59,658 bases of DNA. Source: Diphasiastrum complanatum. Its lineage: Eukaryota > Streptophyta > Lycopodiopsida > Lycopodiales > Lycopodiaceae. The stretch covers positions 1 to 59,658 of the forward strand of contig MU833207.1 of the NCBI GenBank assembly GCA_029204225.1, given 5' to 3'. The notes below the pieces were generated by a model, which was given only the letters and a program-made list of their open reading frames with translations, was not told the origin of the DNA and searched no databases. Position numbers and translations under genes: made by a program. Below are positions 1 to 12,245 of the stretch, in pieces (position 1 is the first letter of the stretch; each line of letters begins with the position of its first letter).

Positions 1-1122
1 AATGATTTTGATAGATCACTGTAATTTTAATTTTGAGGGCTTTAAAATAGCTTTTGCTTATTGGACAAGACATTTGGAGTGCATCAATGAAATTTCATGT
101 TTAACGTTGCTTATTAGAGATTATTTTATGACCAAATTGTAGAGCATGAGTGAACTTTTGATTCTTTTTTCTTTAGTATTTCCACCGTTGCAACAAGTCC
201 TCTATTGAAATATGCAATATGACTGACTTGGTGAAAATTTATTCTTCATGCTAGATGATTAGAAGATTTGCAGCTCACTTGTCAATCTGTAGCAGTAAGT
301 TTCTAGCCTTGGGAGGATGTAAGAGTGTTGTAGGTTCAAGTCAACTTGACATGGAATTTATTTGGCATGAAATCAATCATTTTATGTGCCCTAATAGTCA
401 AACTCCTTTCTGATAGCTTTGAATAGCCTTTCGTTCCATATCATGCAAATCTTTTTGGATAGGGCTTTCCCCCCTTCAAAAAGCACAACCACCAACCTGC
501 AAAGGAGTAAAGTTACGCCTTCATTATTAACAACTCGAATTAGAATGTATTCATCTCGACAGAATGCATGAAAGTCTTGGAACATAATTTGGATAGTTCT
601 CCTTCTATCGTGGGATTACAGATATTTTGACAAAAAAAACAAGTCAAGTCAAGATTGCTATTCTCAAAAGCTATGTAAAAATATGATTTTATGCTCTTGG
701 AATATGATAAAATTTTTAGATTGCCTAAAAGAATCACTCTCCTCACTTTTTTATCATGCAGTTGAAGCAAGATATTAGAGACACAATCTTGCAAGTAGAC
801 AACTTTGACTCATTGATTTTGATATCCACATTTGTGCACTATACATCACGCATGATTGTTGACTCATGTTTGAGCCATGGTTTTACTATCAAACCACCTT
901 AAATTCTAGGGCTACGAATGCAATCACTCTCAACATAGGTAAAGGTGCCAAATACTAGCAACATCCACTCAAGAGGGCTACTTTTGTCTCTCACTAGATC
1001 TATCTATGCCTCCTAAAGAACGACTATTTATGTACATGCCAAAGCCCTATATCCATTAGGATCATCTCAAGGTTTTTTAATCACTATCCTCACATATAAT
1101 GGAATAAGGCTCAAATTTTTGC
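1..1122. other. Intergenic DNA, nothing recognised
   Basis: AT-rich sequence left of the first retroelement. Two short reverse-strand reading frames (391-585 and 540-794) overlap in different frames and do not match any family I recognise; a CCTTTGCAG splice-acceptor-like string lies between parts of them on the reverse strand, so a decayed host exon is possible but not supported. No RNA gene, repeat or LTR end is visible up to the TG/CA-type LTR boundary at 1123. Confidence 0.5.
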
Positions 1123-1770
1123 TGAAAGTACAATAAATAGGACCCTAAATGGATTGACAAAAGATCCTCAAGTGTGATTGGGTACTTGGTTAATCAATCT
1201 ATTGCAAAACTAGTACTCAAATCTTGATCTAGATTGGGAATTTTGATCTAGACAAGCAAGAACAATCAATTATTGATGAAAACACTTAATGTATTGTTCA
1301 CACGTGTGAAAATCAGTTTGAACTATGGCTTTTAAATTGCATTCACATCAAAAAATTCTAACACAAATGGTGTAAAAGCTCCAAATGGTAAATTGCTCCA
1401 AAATCTTGATCTCTCCCACATTGATTGAATGATTTGCAAGTACAAAGAGAATGATATCCATGGCTAGTTGAGTAGGTACATCACGTGTTCAGGTACCAAA
1501 AAGTCATTAGGTTGACCTACTCAAGTCACTTTGACCCAACCATTAGGTATGCCATCTATGGTAGTTAGATCAACACCAACTTCCTTGATTTTTGGAGGTA
1601 GTTCCTAAATTTGAGAAAACTTGACCAAAATTCATATCTAACTCCTATGATTAGGATCTAACTTACCTAGGCCTATTCTTCACATGTGTGATCAACCTCC
1701 ACACATGTGGGACCCCACTTACATACAATTTTACAAGGTTTAATGAAGTTATAATTTGCCAATTTTGATA
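1123..1770 (-). repeat. 3' LTR of Cop1 copy a
   Basis: On the reverse strand the LTR ends in TACTTTCA at 1123. Its start near 1770 (TATCAAAATTGGCAAATTAT) aligns with the start of the forward-strand Cop1 LTR at 57402 (TGTTAAAATTGGCAAAAGCT). It contains a perfect 14-bp palindrome TTCACACGTGTGAA (1297-1310) and CACATGTG cores near 1681 and 1710. The outer 1123-1265 block repeats at 4837-4966. Confidence 0.75.
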
Positions 1771-2579
1771 ATTTTTCACACTCCTCAAATTTACCTTGAT
1801 AAAACTATGGTACATCTATTTGCAACTCCAAGAGCTGATCTTAGCTTGATGAATGAATACTACTAGAAAATTTCCAGCTACAAACAAGGAACCTATGAGA
1901 CTCCTATAGAGAATGATGTCCATGAAGGATCTTTCACCACCTCTTAAAGGATCCCTTACAAGATGTTCCATAGACGTGTATTCTTACATGCATAGATCCA
2001 TGTGAAAAAATCTTAAGAATGAAGTAGCATGTTGAAATCAATAAAATCTAGCAAGAAAAGTGGTGCTTAAGCTATTTCAATATCCAAAATTGAATTTTAG
2101 GGGCCAAGATCGAGCATTATTGGCTCCCAACCCAATTCTAGCTTGGAAGTGCCAAAACTTCTTGCATCATCTTTGTGAAAGAGGAGATGATTTACATATA
2201 ATGCAAGAATGAATATTGATCCACCATGAAACATAAGGATATGAATTGGATCATGCACTCTTAAAATGGATTTAAGAGAATAAAGGAAGATCTTGAGTTG
2301 AGTATGCCAAGATCTTGTACTACCTTCATGATCTTGATGATCTCTCCATGATTATGCCAATCCTTTGCCTTTAAGAAACTTTGTACACATAAAGTAACAC
2401 CAAATGGATTGATGAATGCATGAGAGATGTCACTCTTCTCATCTTTCCTTCCTTTGCCAATGAACTTGAGCCTTGATTGATGTCTCCATCTTGGACTTTG
2501 GAGGTCTTCTTGGAGTTCTCGTCCTTTCACCTTTTCCTTACACTTGACCATTGACAACTTCTTTGGTTGGAAAAATTGT
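1771..2579. other. Internal stretch of Cop1 copy a, nothing recognised
   Basis: This lies where RT and RNase H of a copia element would be expected. A reverse-strand frame at 2261-2557 (98 codons, basic and Ser-rich) shows no RT motif such as xxDD. It is probably decayed element sequence or a replacement filler; I see no supported gene. Confidence 0.4.
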
Positions 2580-3240
2580 AGATTCTACAATCTCTACGTG
2601 AAGAGCAAAAAACTACCATCATTCCTTTCATTGAAGTAGGATAATCTTTGGTCCTTAAATTGAAATGATCATGCACAAAGCATGTAGACTCAAAGAATTT
2701 CAATTACATTACCTTAAATGGTGTTTTGCCTTTTATGACACAATTTTTGAAACTATTACAAAAATAGTCACCAAATAAAGTTGCTTCACAAAAGCATGAT
2801 GAAGCTGCACAAATTTCCAACTTCATTTTCTTAGCACATCCACACAAGATGAAAAACATCATAGCTCTTGATGATAAGAAGTAGAACAAATCATATCTAT
2901 CATCATTAACTATGGAGAGCTTGCAAGAATTAGATCCACCATTGCTTCTTACACTTGGAAATTGCACTCTTGAGTGAAATGATTGCAAGGATAATGATGA
3001 CTTTGTGGTAGATCTTGAAAAAGGCAATTTAGATGCTTTAGCCAAAGCATATGCCTTCCATGCATCACCATTTGTTACCAAGGATATAGGCAGACCAAAA
3101 ATAAGCTCCTCCTTGCACATAGCCTCCATGGATTTGTGATAATCCAATCTCTTGTGACATGGCTCCACTTGTGCTATCTTCTCCTTGGCTGTCAATCCAC
3201 AATGGCTAGCTTTCACAAAAGCATCAAGCTCGAAAAGCCT
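2580..3240 (-). pseudogene. Decayed copia integrase fragment
   Basis: The reverse-strand frame 2704-3216 keeps the skeleton of a copia integrase. A CHKRLDYHK-like GAG_pre-integrase remnant is followed by a stretch ending HSRVQFPSVRSNGG, where HxDxxGP is usual, and then NDDRYDLFYFLSS, where DDxSRxxWVYFL is usual. The end GKTPFKV matches the copia GKTPFExW linker before RT. The same degraded text recurs on the forward strand at 17360-17800, including an LKFFESICLVH piece equivalent to the usual LxVFGxxxxVH. The catalytic Asp context is lost. Integrase assignment is by motif order, not by similarity search. Confidence 0.6.
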
Positions 3241-3289
3241 ACCATCTTTATCCTATGGCAATGACATTCCCCCTCCTCAAAGCATTTCC

Positions 3290-3570
3290 ATTAAATGTAA
3301 CAAAGAAGCCCTTGTCCCCCAACACTTAGCAAATTTATTGTAATGTTGGGAACATGCAACACTCCCTCAAGAATGACTTTCTTGGTAGATTCAAGACACA
3401 TAGGAACTAATCTCACTCCCTCAATATTGCATTTAAGATCACTTGTTGTATTAATAAGATTCTTGGATCTATCAAAAGGTAAGAGTTGAAAAAAATAGTC
3501 TTTGTGACTTTTGTTGTGGGAGCTTGCCCCACTATGTATCCACCATGATTCTTCCTCCCTTTGAGGCTTG
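3290..3570 (-). pseudogene. Copia aspartic protease remnant, catalytic Asp lost
   Basis: Reverse-strand codons near 3555-3525 read SWWIHSGASSH, the copia protease signature WWIDSGASSH with His in place of the catalytic Asp. Further along, a VLHVPNITINLLS-like string at about 3350 is the conserved LxVPxxxxNLLS region before GAG_pre-integrase. The sister copy at 16845 keeps WWIDSGASSH, so the His is a private change in this copy. Stops and frame changes break the rest. Confidence 0.7.
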
Positions 3571-3636
3571 TTGATGGCAAGTTAGACACCATTAGTGAGT
3601 CCTCCTCAATGTAAGGACCATCACATTCTTCTTTGC

Positions 3637-4330
3637 TTAAGTTTTCTTGACTTCCTTGTGCATCTCTCCTCTTGAAACATTCGGATGAAAAATGCCCTTC
3701 CTTTTCACAAAATAAGCATTTTCGCTTTGACTTGTCTTTCTTGGCTTTTGCCTTGAGCTTATTGCTTGATCCTCCTCCTTAGCTTCCTTGCTTTGGTTCT
3801 TCTTTTTGCCTTTGCTTGAGAAATTGGCTTTTTCATCTCCATCATGCAAGGACAAGGAACTCATTCTACTCTTGGCATGTTGGATCCTATACTCCTCGGC
3901 CACAAGCACACTATGGAGCTTGTCTATGGAAGATATGGTTTCTTGAATGGAAAAACTTTGGACCAAGTTGCAGTACTCATCTCCAAGTCCATTTAGGATC
4001 ACTTGAACAAGTTCATTATCATGAATCTTATTTCCTATTGAAGCAAGTGCCTTGTTAAGAGATTTGATTCTAAGCACATACTCTTGTGCACTTTCATCAC
4101 TTCTCCCCATGCTTTGCAAAACTTGGTTTCTTAGCATGAGCACTATTGAAGTGATGTTGGATTCATAAATAACCTTTAGTGAATCCCAAGCTTTCTTGGC
4201 TGAAGTGCAAGTGGCAACTTCCTTGAGAAGGTCATTACAAACATTCATTTTCACACAATGTAATGCTAGTCTCGCCCTCTTCTTGTACTTCACCAATTCT
4301 TGTCCACCTAGAGGTAATTGAATGACTCAA
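3637..4330 (-). pseudogene. Copia Gag (UBN2 type) with zinc knuckle, frameshifted
   Basis: The 219-codon reverse-strand frame contains the UBN2/gag-polypeptide pattern: KKAWDSLKVIYE, LRNQVLQSMGRSDESAQEYV, LNGLGDEYCNLVQSF and KLHSVLVAEEYR, followed by a Lys-rich hinge. The open frame begins at 4296, but similarity continues upstream without a start (LPLGGQELVK at about 4330), so the N-terminus is truncated. Near 3740 the frame slips: the CCHC knuckle CLFCEKEGHFSSEC (CX2CX4HX4C, about 3720-3680) is intact only in a neighbouring frame. Gag would form the cytoplasmic virus-like particle; this copy cannot make a full one. Confidence 0.8.
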
Positions 4331-4820
4331 AATAGTCTTATAGCCTTCCGTAAGACTTCTAGTCTTGGTTCTCTCACCCTCTCACTAAGATTGAATGGAA
4401 GTATGATGAGTTCACTTCAAGTTGTAATCAAATCACAACAAATTATTAATGATTTTGGCAAAATAATGACTCTTTTACACCCCTTCTTCTTGATGATCCA
4501 ACAAGACCTGAAAAATCACTTTTTAGGCCTTGCTCTAAGCTCTTATTAATTGGATCCTACCCAAAGTCAAATTGCAATATGACTTCCTCTTTGATTTGCA
4601 TCAAAATTCTCATCAAGATGATGTGTAGTAAAATTATGAGGTTCCTATCAATAATGGAACTCCACATGTGTGAAAAGTACACATGCAACCCACTATCATC
4701 AATCTATCGCAAACTTTGAAGCAATCAATTGGTATAGGCTCGCCCTCTCAAACTAGATCTTTAGCATCTAACTTGCTAAATTTAGGTTGAGTTTTGATCA
4801 ACAATTAAACTCTTGTACTT

Positions 4821-4833
4821 GGCTTTGATACCA
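4821..4833 (-). promoter_or_regulatory. Primer-binding site, initiator tRNA-Met type
   Basis: Reverse strand reads TGGTATCAAAGCC, one mismatch from the plant copia/gypsy consensus TGGTATCAGAGCC. It lies 3 bp inside the LTR end at 4837, as expected for first-strand priming. The same site without the mismatch is at 58248-58260 in the sister copy. Confidence 0.85.
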
Positions 4834-4836
4834 TGT

Positions 4837-4966
4837 TGAAAGTATAGTAAATAAATGAATCGACAAAAGATCCTCAGGAGTTATTGGGTACTTGGTTAAT
4901 CAATCTATTCCAAAACTTGATCTAGATTGGCAATTTTGATCTAAACAAGCAAGAACAATCAATTAG
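4837..4966 (-). repeat. Truncated 5' LTR of Cop1 copy a
   Basis: About 130 bp matching the 3' LTR block at 1123-1265; similarity stops abruptly at about 4966, so the rest of the LTR has been deleted. Confidence 0.75.
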
Positions 4967-7120
4967 TCATATAATTAGTGTTGCATCCTCACCCAACCAT
5001 AACTCATAGGCTCTAGATTGATGCCATAGCCTCAAACAACAAGGACCATGTGGCATCATTATAGATTGGTTGATTGTTGAGATGCTCTATAGCTTAGTTA
5101 GTTTGTAGAAAATTAAATTTAGCATCATTCCCAATGTCGATCTATCATTCAAAATCATAAGATTTCCCCTCAAATGTAGCACTAGTATTTTTATGCTTCT
5201 TATAAAGGTTGTCTATTACTATAGTAGTATATTTGCATTCTCTTTTGTTCTACATATCATATGTGACTATCTATTATTATTTGTGCTTCCAATTTTCTCT
5301 ACAATAGTCATGTTATCAATTTGACCAAATATTTGGTTTATTCTCATCAAATTGGTGAAAATGGTGTCGAAATATGTTGAGAAATAATTCCAAAAAATAA
5401 AGCACTAGAATTTCATAATTTTCCAATTTCTAAAATTTTCATTTTGGTATTTTCTAGAAGATTTGTGTATAACCTTCTTAATACATATGTAGTTTTAGGA
5501 AACTTAAAGTGCACTTTATACAAATCAAGCTACTCAAAGTTTGATGTTTTTAAAATTTCAAAATATTATCTTTTTGAAAAAAAAAATCTTCCTATATTAG
5601 ATTTATTGATGGGCTTTACAACTCATGATATGATTCATGCAAAGTTGACTTACTGAGGTTGACTTACCATTACTTTATATTTTTCATAGTTTGTTGTTCT
5701 CCTTTATGGAGATTTTTACATTGTCATTCTTCCTACATTAGGGTGCTTGTAGTTCACTTTACAACTTGTAAACGTGATGTTTAGAACTCATGACCTTTTA
5801 GTTTTATCTATTATTTCATTTTTGACACTTTTTCTTTCATCGATCATACTGGATCATTTGAATTTTTGGTATTCCTATAATAGGTCACTAGATTAATTCT
5901 AACAGATAATCTGATGTCAAGAGGGTTAGGAAACAAAAATATTCAATTTTTAGAGTTTTTGTTTGCTTCATTACTTTTACTTCTCAATATATTTGTATGT
6001 CATCGTCTTTCCTACAAGGGATTGTTGCATCTAGCTTCAATAGCTTGTAGATTAGACGTTTATAGACTTAGAATTACATTTTCAATTTTTCATAATCTTC
6101 CTTTATGGATGGTACATTATGTTTGGTTTTAGATATTTTGATGAAAGTTTAGCACATAAAATATATAAAAGAGGAATATGCAAAAAAAGAAATGAGAGTT
6201 GGAATTGAACATAAGATGTTTATGAGTTGGTTGATAGCTTCCATGCATAGCCAACCAAGTGTAGTAAACAACAAACATACACCAATGAGTCACATGTTTC
6301 TTTTGAATATAAAACTACATCCTAAATTCACAATTCTTTGCTTCTATGCATAATAGGTATAGGCCCATGCACCCATGCAAATATTCACATATGAGACATA
6401 GGCATAGGTTTATGCATATGATATTTCAATTTAATGTATATCATGGGAAGACTGAATCTTAAGACTAAAAATGTTCCAACTATATTATAGTAGTTTCAAA
6501 ATAGATTTCATAGCTATAATGTGTACACACTATATCAAATAGTATGGCTCTTTTGACAATCCTATAAAGTTGTCAAATTGTCTTCATGTAAAGCAACTTG
6601 GTTTAGCACAGCTACACTAGCTCTTTTCTATGTATATATGGAGCCATTTTCACACAATACTAATTTAGGGGTCTAGATGTAGAACATTGCTACCAATATA
6701 CAGGCCATTAGGCTACCTTGGCTCTGTGTACATTTTCTAAGCCACCTCTAGCTAGTACTAGATGACATTATGGTACTAACTTTGGATAGTTTGGATTCTT
6801 TGCACCTCTAGAACCATTTTCTTTGCACGATTATCTAACATTTTGGTCTCTATGATTGGCTTGGAGTTTTGTTGTGGCTAGTTCATGTGCTACTACTTAC
6901 AAGTGGCACTATGGCTTGGGTTTTCATTATATGCTTTGAAGCCATTACATCATTCTTTGCTTCTATTAGTCATGTGGATGTTTTTCTTTGGTATTCTTCA
7001 TTTCTACTACATGCATTCAACGGTCATCTATTGCTTTTAACTTTGCTGGCTCACTCATACAATTTCTGGGCATCTTCCATATCTTCCAATTTTTAAAGTT
7101 TTTGCTCTTAAAAAAAATAA
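4967..7120. other. Intergenic DNA, nothing recognised
   Basis: AT-rich DNA with several short frames on both strands (for example 5914-6132 and 6869-7096 forward), none with a recognisable domain. The frame at 5914 has hydrophobic stretches, which is expected by chance from T-rich DNA. No LTR end, tRNA or repeat was seen. Confidence 0.5.
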
Positions 7121-7170
7121 ACACACGCACATGCGCACGCGCGCCCACACACACACACACACACACACAT
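7121..7170. repeat. Alternating purine-pyrimidine (CA/CG) tract
   Basis: ACACACGCACATGCGCACGC continues into (CA)n ending at 7170. The tract is almost wholly alternating, with a short GC-alternating core at 7131-7143. Confidence 0.9.
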
Positions 7171-7360
7171 TAATATCTCCTATATGCACTAAGTTCATTC
7201 AAATCGCTTCCGCTGCTTAAAATGTGTAGCTTAGAAGATGCTTGTTTTCATAATGTAAGGGTTATTGAGATGAAACTTAAATGGACATAATGCTTGTCTA
7301 CCTAACAAAATTTTCTTTTGGTTTATTGCATGCCACCCCCTACCCGTCCCCCAAACACAC

Positions 7361-7851
7361 ATGTTTGACTTTTTTCCATTCTCAATGCAAGAAAATTTCT
7401 TTATTTTCTTTAAGGGGATGTTGATGTTAAGCAGGCTACAATTACTAGAGACAATGTGCATCAAGCATGTTTCCAAATGGGCAGCTGGCAATCAATTAGA
7501 TTTTTGTAAGTTAGTCTTATCAAATGCTTGCAAACCTTTAGACTATATGCTAACAAAAGTTAGTTCAGATTTTGAATTTAAGTTTCTTGAATACTTGAAC
7601 AAAATGTTGCAGCCTTGTTGGGAGATTGGGTGCAATGCTATTTTCAAATGAAGGAGACTCATTCAAATGTGTTGGGGAGTTGGAACTTGTTGTTCATCAA
7701 CTATGCAGATCAAATTGCTGGAGAGATTTTCAAGCAACTTCATAGTCTAAGTTCTTTGGAGGAGCATCTTCAAGATACTCTTCATAAAAAAGTCATAAAT
7801 CTAATGAGACTTGATTTTGAAAAGAGTAAAATTACATGGCCTAAGGTCTAG
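7361..7851 (+). pseudogene. Candidate host-gene exons, unrecognised
   Basis: Two adjoining forward frames have natural-looking composition. Frame one (7361-7651) includes LLETMCIKHVSKWAAGNQ and KFLEYLNKMLQPCWEIG. Frame two (about 7613-7851) includes GDWVQCYFQMKETHS, LLFINYADQIAGEIF and LEEHLQDTLHKKV. A TTGCAG at 7606-7612 precedes the second frame and a TTAAGCAG at about 7426-7433 lies within the first, so these could be two exons of a helical plant protein, or one exon broken by a frameshift. There is no clear start codon and no flanking exons. I do not recognise the family. It stands out from the noise frames around it but remains unproven. Confidence 0.35.
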
Positions 7852-9480
<1,629 letters not shown>

Positions 9481-9550
9481 ATGCCGACATTCATAATAGA
9501 CAACAAGAAAGTCCAACACTCTTCTTCTCAATGTTCATATGATACGTTTT

Positions 9551-9748
9551 GGGGGACTACAAAGGTCCCGCAAGAACATCTCTTGCGGTCTCTAACGGCC
9601 TTCCTAAGACTACTCTTAGTGGTCTTCATGCTCGACTGCTCCATGCAAAGGGGGACTGCAAAGATCCCGCAAGAACATCACTTGCGGTATGCAGCGGCCT
9701 TCCTAAGAGTAGTGGTAGCAATCTTCATGCTCGACTGCTCCACGCTCT
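9551..9748. repeat. Two-copy tandem repeat (about 99 bp) with hairpin
   Basis: Units 9551-9649 and 9650-9748 both start with GGGGGACT and end with CTCGACTGCTCCA plus a short tail. Each contains an inverted repeat CCGCAAG / CTTGCGG with a 7-nt loop (near 9578-9598 and 9677-9697). Both hairpin arms are unchanged although the loop and flanks differ. The repeat lies just upstream of the LTR-like region at 9760. Confidence 0.85.
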
Positions 9749-9759
9749 TGTTTCATGAC

Positions 9760-10225
9760 TGTTACTGTACATCGACAATGACTGCAAGCCATGATCTATC
9801 TTAGATGACACAATAGCTCCACGTTGTCTTCTCGCACTTACATCTGCACTAATGTAATGTATATAGATTATGATCATTGTAATTAGAAGACACATAAGAG
9901 AGATAGACACATTGTGGATGTTTTCATACACCGATTCTTTCTGATTGTTAGCAAGAAGCTCAATAGACTATCACTCATTCAGTCAATCAATCGAATATCA
10001 AGAGCGCAATTACTTGTTCTTTCTCTCTATTATCACAAAGTATTGTTTTAGAAAGAACGCGACTCTATCTGCATTCAGACTTGTACTCTCTACGACTATA
10101 TAATTTATGTTCCAGTAAACTAAGTCATATCGTGCTATGTTAAGTGCATCCTTATTCCCTTTTGATCAATTCATGCTATGCAGAAGATTAAAATGTTTTT
10201 ATGACTGATAATTTGTGTCAGTCAC
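9760..10225 (+). repeat. Probable copia LTR (R/U5 part), family C relative
   Basis: The order of short blocks (CATGATCT, ACA.AG.TCCAC, CATCTGCAC, TATATAGATT TATA-like site at 9859-9866) parallels the family C LTR at 29400-29500 and 53500-53600. It ends in a hairpin with arms TGACTGA / TCAGTCA (10202-10224), the same motif seen in the family C LTR palindrome cluster. Copia coding sequence follows. The exact ends were not found. Confidence 0.45.
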
Positions 10226-10239
10226 AATGTTGTTGCAGG

Positions 10240-10992
10240 AGGAAACTCTAAGGAATGGAGCATTCTCATCCTCCATCAATGACTCGCAGACTCTTTTCTC
10301 CAAGAAGAACATGAAGAAGCATCAGAAGAAGAAAGCTGTCAAACAATTCGACAACAATCAGAAGCGGGGTCCTGACCCATAATCAACAACCTGTTCAAAA
10401 CAAGAAAAGATTGTTCTGCAAATACTGCAAATTCAAGCCTTCGTTAATGCATTTGAGAGTATTTGGATGCACTGCCTATGCTCATGTCCCAAAGGACAAA
10501 AGAAAGAAATTAGATGAGCATTCTTTCAGAACTATTGGCTATTGTTCTTTTAATGGAATGTATCGACTGTACAACATTGAAACCTGCAATGTTTTTACTA
10601 ATAGGGATGTGACTTTTATTAAAGATCAGTTTATTGATTTGAAGGGCAAGGACCAGATGCAGTCTATAAATTTTACCCCAACAACTGATGTATGAAATAC
10701 TATTTCGATTCCTTCAAGCAGTCAACATGTACAATTAGATTTAGAGGACGATATAGAAGTTGCGACTCAAGATCAACCGACACAGCCGACACGAAGTCGA
10801 ATTTTGTAGCCAGAAGCTCAAACTAGGATATCAACAAGAAATACGAGTTCAAGTTGTTTGATACACTAATGAGTTTGCTCACTATTCTATTCAAGAGCCA
10901 ACCAGGTCATAGGCCAATTCAGATCTCTGGAGAGAAGCTATGGACAAGGAGTACAACTCACTCATGAGGAACAATACATTGAATGTCACCAA
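10240..10992 (+). pseudogene. Copia pol remnant: Gag knuckle start fused to integrase end
   Basis: A basic gag tail leads into FCKYCK (first half of a CCHC knuckle, about 10410), then passes directly into KPSLMHLRVFGCTAYAHVPKD, the conserved segment after the integrase core. About 1.3 kb normally lies between these, so this is an in-frame internal deletion with its joint near 10425-10435. The frame continues through RKKLDEHSF and TFIKDQFIDLKGKD to 10695 and then breaks. An LWREAMDKEYNSLMRNNT RT start at about 10925-10980 is the last recognisable piece, cut by an LTR start at 10993. The DQFxDLKGKD ending matches the copia C pol at 44780. Confidence 0.75.
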
Positions 10993-11620
10993 TGTTACAT
11001 ACCTTTGTAACTAGTAGTACTTCAGTAACCCCTATGTGCCCATTTAGTATTTAGGTGGCTAAATGGCGAGTCACCCTTGGATAAGGATAGGTGCCTTTGG
11101 ATTAAGGTACTTGTGTCCTTGAATAAGGGCATGAATGTGTCTACGCCTTGAGGTATGGAACCTTGTGAGGTGTTAGGAGGACCTTACCATGGGTATTGGT
11201 CATTTTCCTAAACCTTGGGCCTCAACCTTGAGCCATGATTACACAATTGGCCTTGGGACAAAGTTAGCCATCACATTTGGGTCATGGGGACATAGTAGGA
11301 GGGCGCACCTACTAGGGTCCCTTATGCCCCTAAAGAAACCAAGAAGTTATTAACCAAGAAACATAAGTTATGGAAGGTGTCTCTTGACATTCCACTAACT
11401 TGTGAGGCTCTTGGCCTTTCCTTTGCCTCCCCTCTTCTCATTGCTTGTGAGGACATTCCCTAGTGCTTTGGAGGGAGTCATTTACAATCTATAAGAGAGG
11501 GAGAGGGCACCCAAAGGGGGGGAGATTTCTTGTGTTGTAGCTTGCTTCTATTCCTTAGTGGAAGGCTAGAGTGTAGAGAGCATTGTTTTGGCTTGCTTAC
11601 TCTTGTGAGGATTTGGAATA
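10993..11620 (+). repeat. Chromovirus-type LTR, truncated, diverged
   Basis: Starts TGTTACATACCTTTGTAACT, nearly the first 20 bases of the chromovirus G LTR (reverse strand from 44045 and 37483). Blocks in the same order follow: CCTAAACCTTGGGCCTCAACC, GTAGGAGGGCGC, GTCTCTTGACATTCCA and GGGGGGAGAT. A TATA-like CTATAAGAG lies near 11490, where G has CTATATGAGG. Similarity fades by about 11620, so the last 400 bp or so are missing. It sits abruptly inside the copia RT start. Confidence 0.75.
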
Positions 11621-11949
11621 GAATGGCCAACAAGTACACATTTTCAATTTGATAGGTAGAAGTATTTGCAAGTGAAAAGTAGGTTGAATTTAGAGGTGTT
11701 TCATGAAAATAGAAGTTGGTGCTTTTTTGTTTTGAAGTAGAGAAGTAGAAGTTTGGCTTTTGTGGGCTATCCAAATCTGTGGGCCCAGCAAATAGTTGCC
11801 CAACTTCAACTTTCAAAAAAAAAAAATTGAAGTTTCGTTTGTGCCTAAAGTGAAGTTACCAAATGTAGAGGGAGTTTTGGAAGATTGGTGTTGCCTACAC
11901 ACTAAAATTTAGTGAGAAATCAACTATCTTACGCTAAAGCTACATTTAA
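11621..11949. other. Decayed DNA, nothing recognised
   Basis: A reverse frame (11478-11816) overlaps the LTR and is Phe/Ser rich with no domain; I regard it as chance. Confidence 0.45.
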
Positions 11950-12245
11950 TTTTGATTTTTTGTTTTTTTTTTCACAGAACTTCAGTGACCTTCATAGAAT
12001 CAAGTCTAATTTTTATTTATTCTTACCTTGGATTAAGGAAAATAGACAAAAAAATTTGTTTTTTTTTTGTGAAGGGAAGTTTTTTACATAGAAGGTGGGT
12101 TTAATTGATATGGGTTTACAAGTAAGCAACCCATCATAAACTAAATTACCTTTTATTCTGGGATTTTGGTTTTTTTCATAGAATTTCAGTGGCCTTCAAA
12201 TCTGATTTTTGTTCTGTTCTTACCTTGGATTAAGAAAGATAGAAT
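11950..12245. repeat. Imperfect direct duplication, period about 210 bp
   Basis: Two blocks share the order: T-run, CA.AGAA.TTCAGTG.CCTTCA, a TCTGATTTTT-like stretch, TTCTTACCTTGGATTAAG and AAAATAGA or AAGATAGA. The first is at about 11960-12050, the second at about 12170-12245. Confidence 0.7.

Larger units (their letters stand above)
1123..4966 (-). mobile_element. Ty1/copia element, family Cop1, copy a (non-autonomous, decayed)
   Basis: Read on the reverse strand the order is: truncated 5' LTR (4966-4837), tRNA-Met PBS (4833-4821), gag (about 4330-3640), protease (about 3560-3290), integrase scraps (about 3240-2580), an unrecognised stretch, and the 3' LTR (1770-1123). The two LTR remnants share a block of about 130 bp (1123-1265 against 4837-4966), which fixes the element ends. 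No RT or RNase H motif is visible anywhere between integrase and the 3' LTR, so the copy is internally deleted. The same family recurs at 15740-17890 and 57402-59658 on the opposite strand. Confidence 0.8.

Noticed and set aside
5914-6132. Leu/Phe-rich frame resembling a membrane protein
   Set aside because: T-rich DNA gives such frames by chance; no signal, neighbour or homologue supports it.
6988-7173. Forward frame ending in a Thr-His repeat
   Set aside because: Product of the CA tract.
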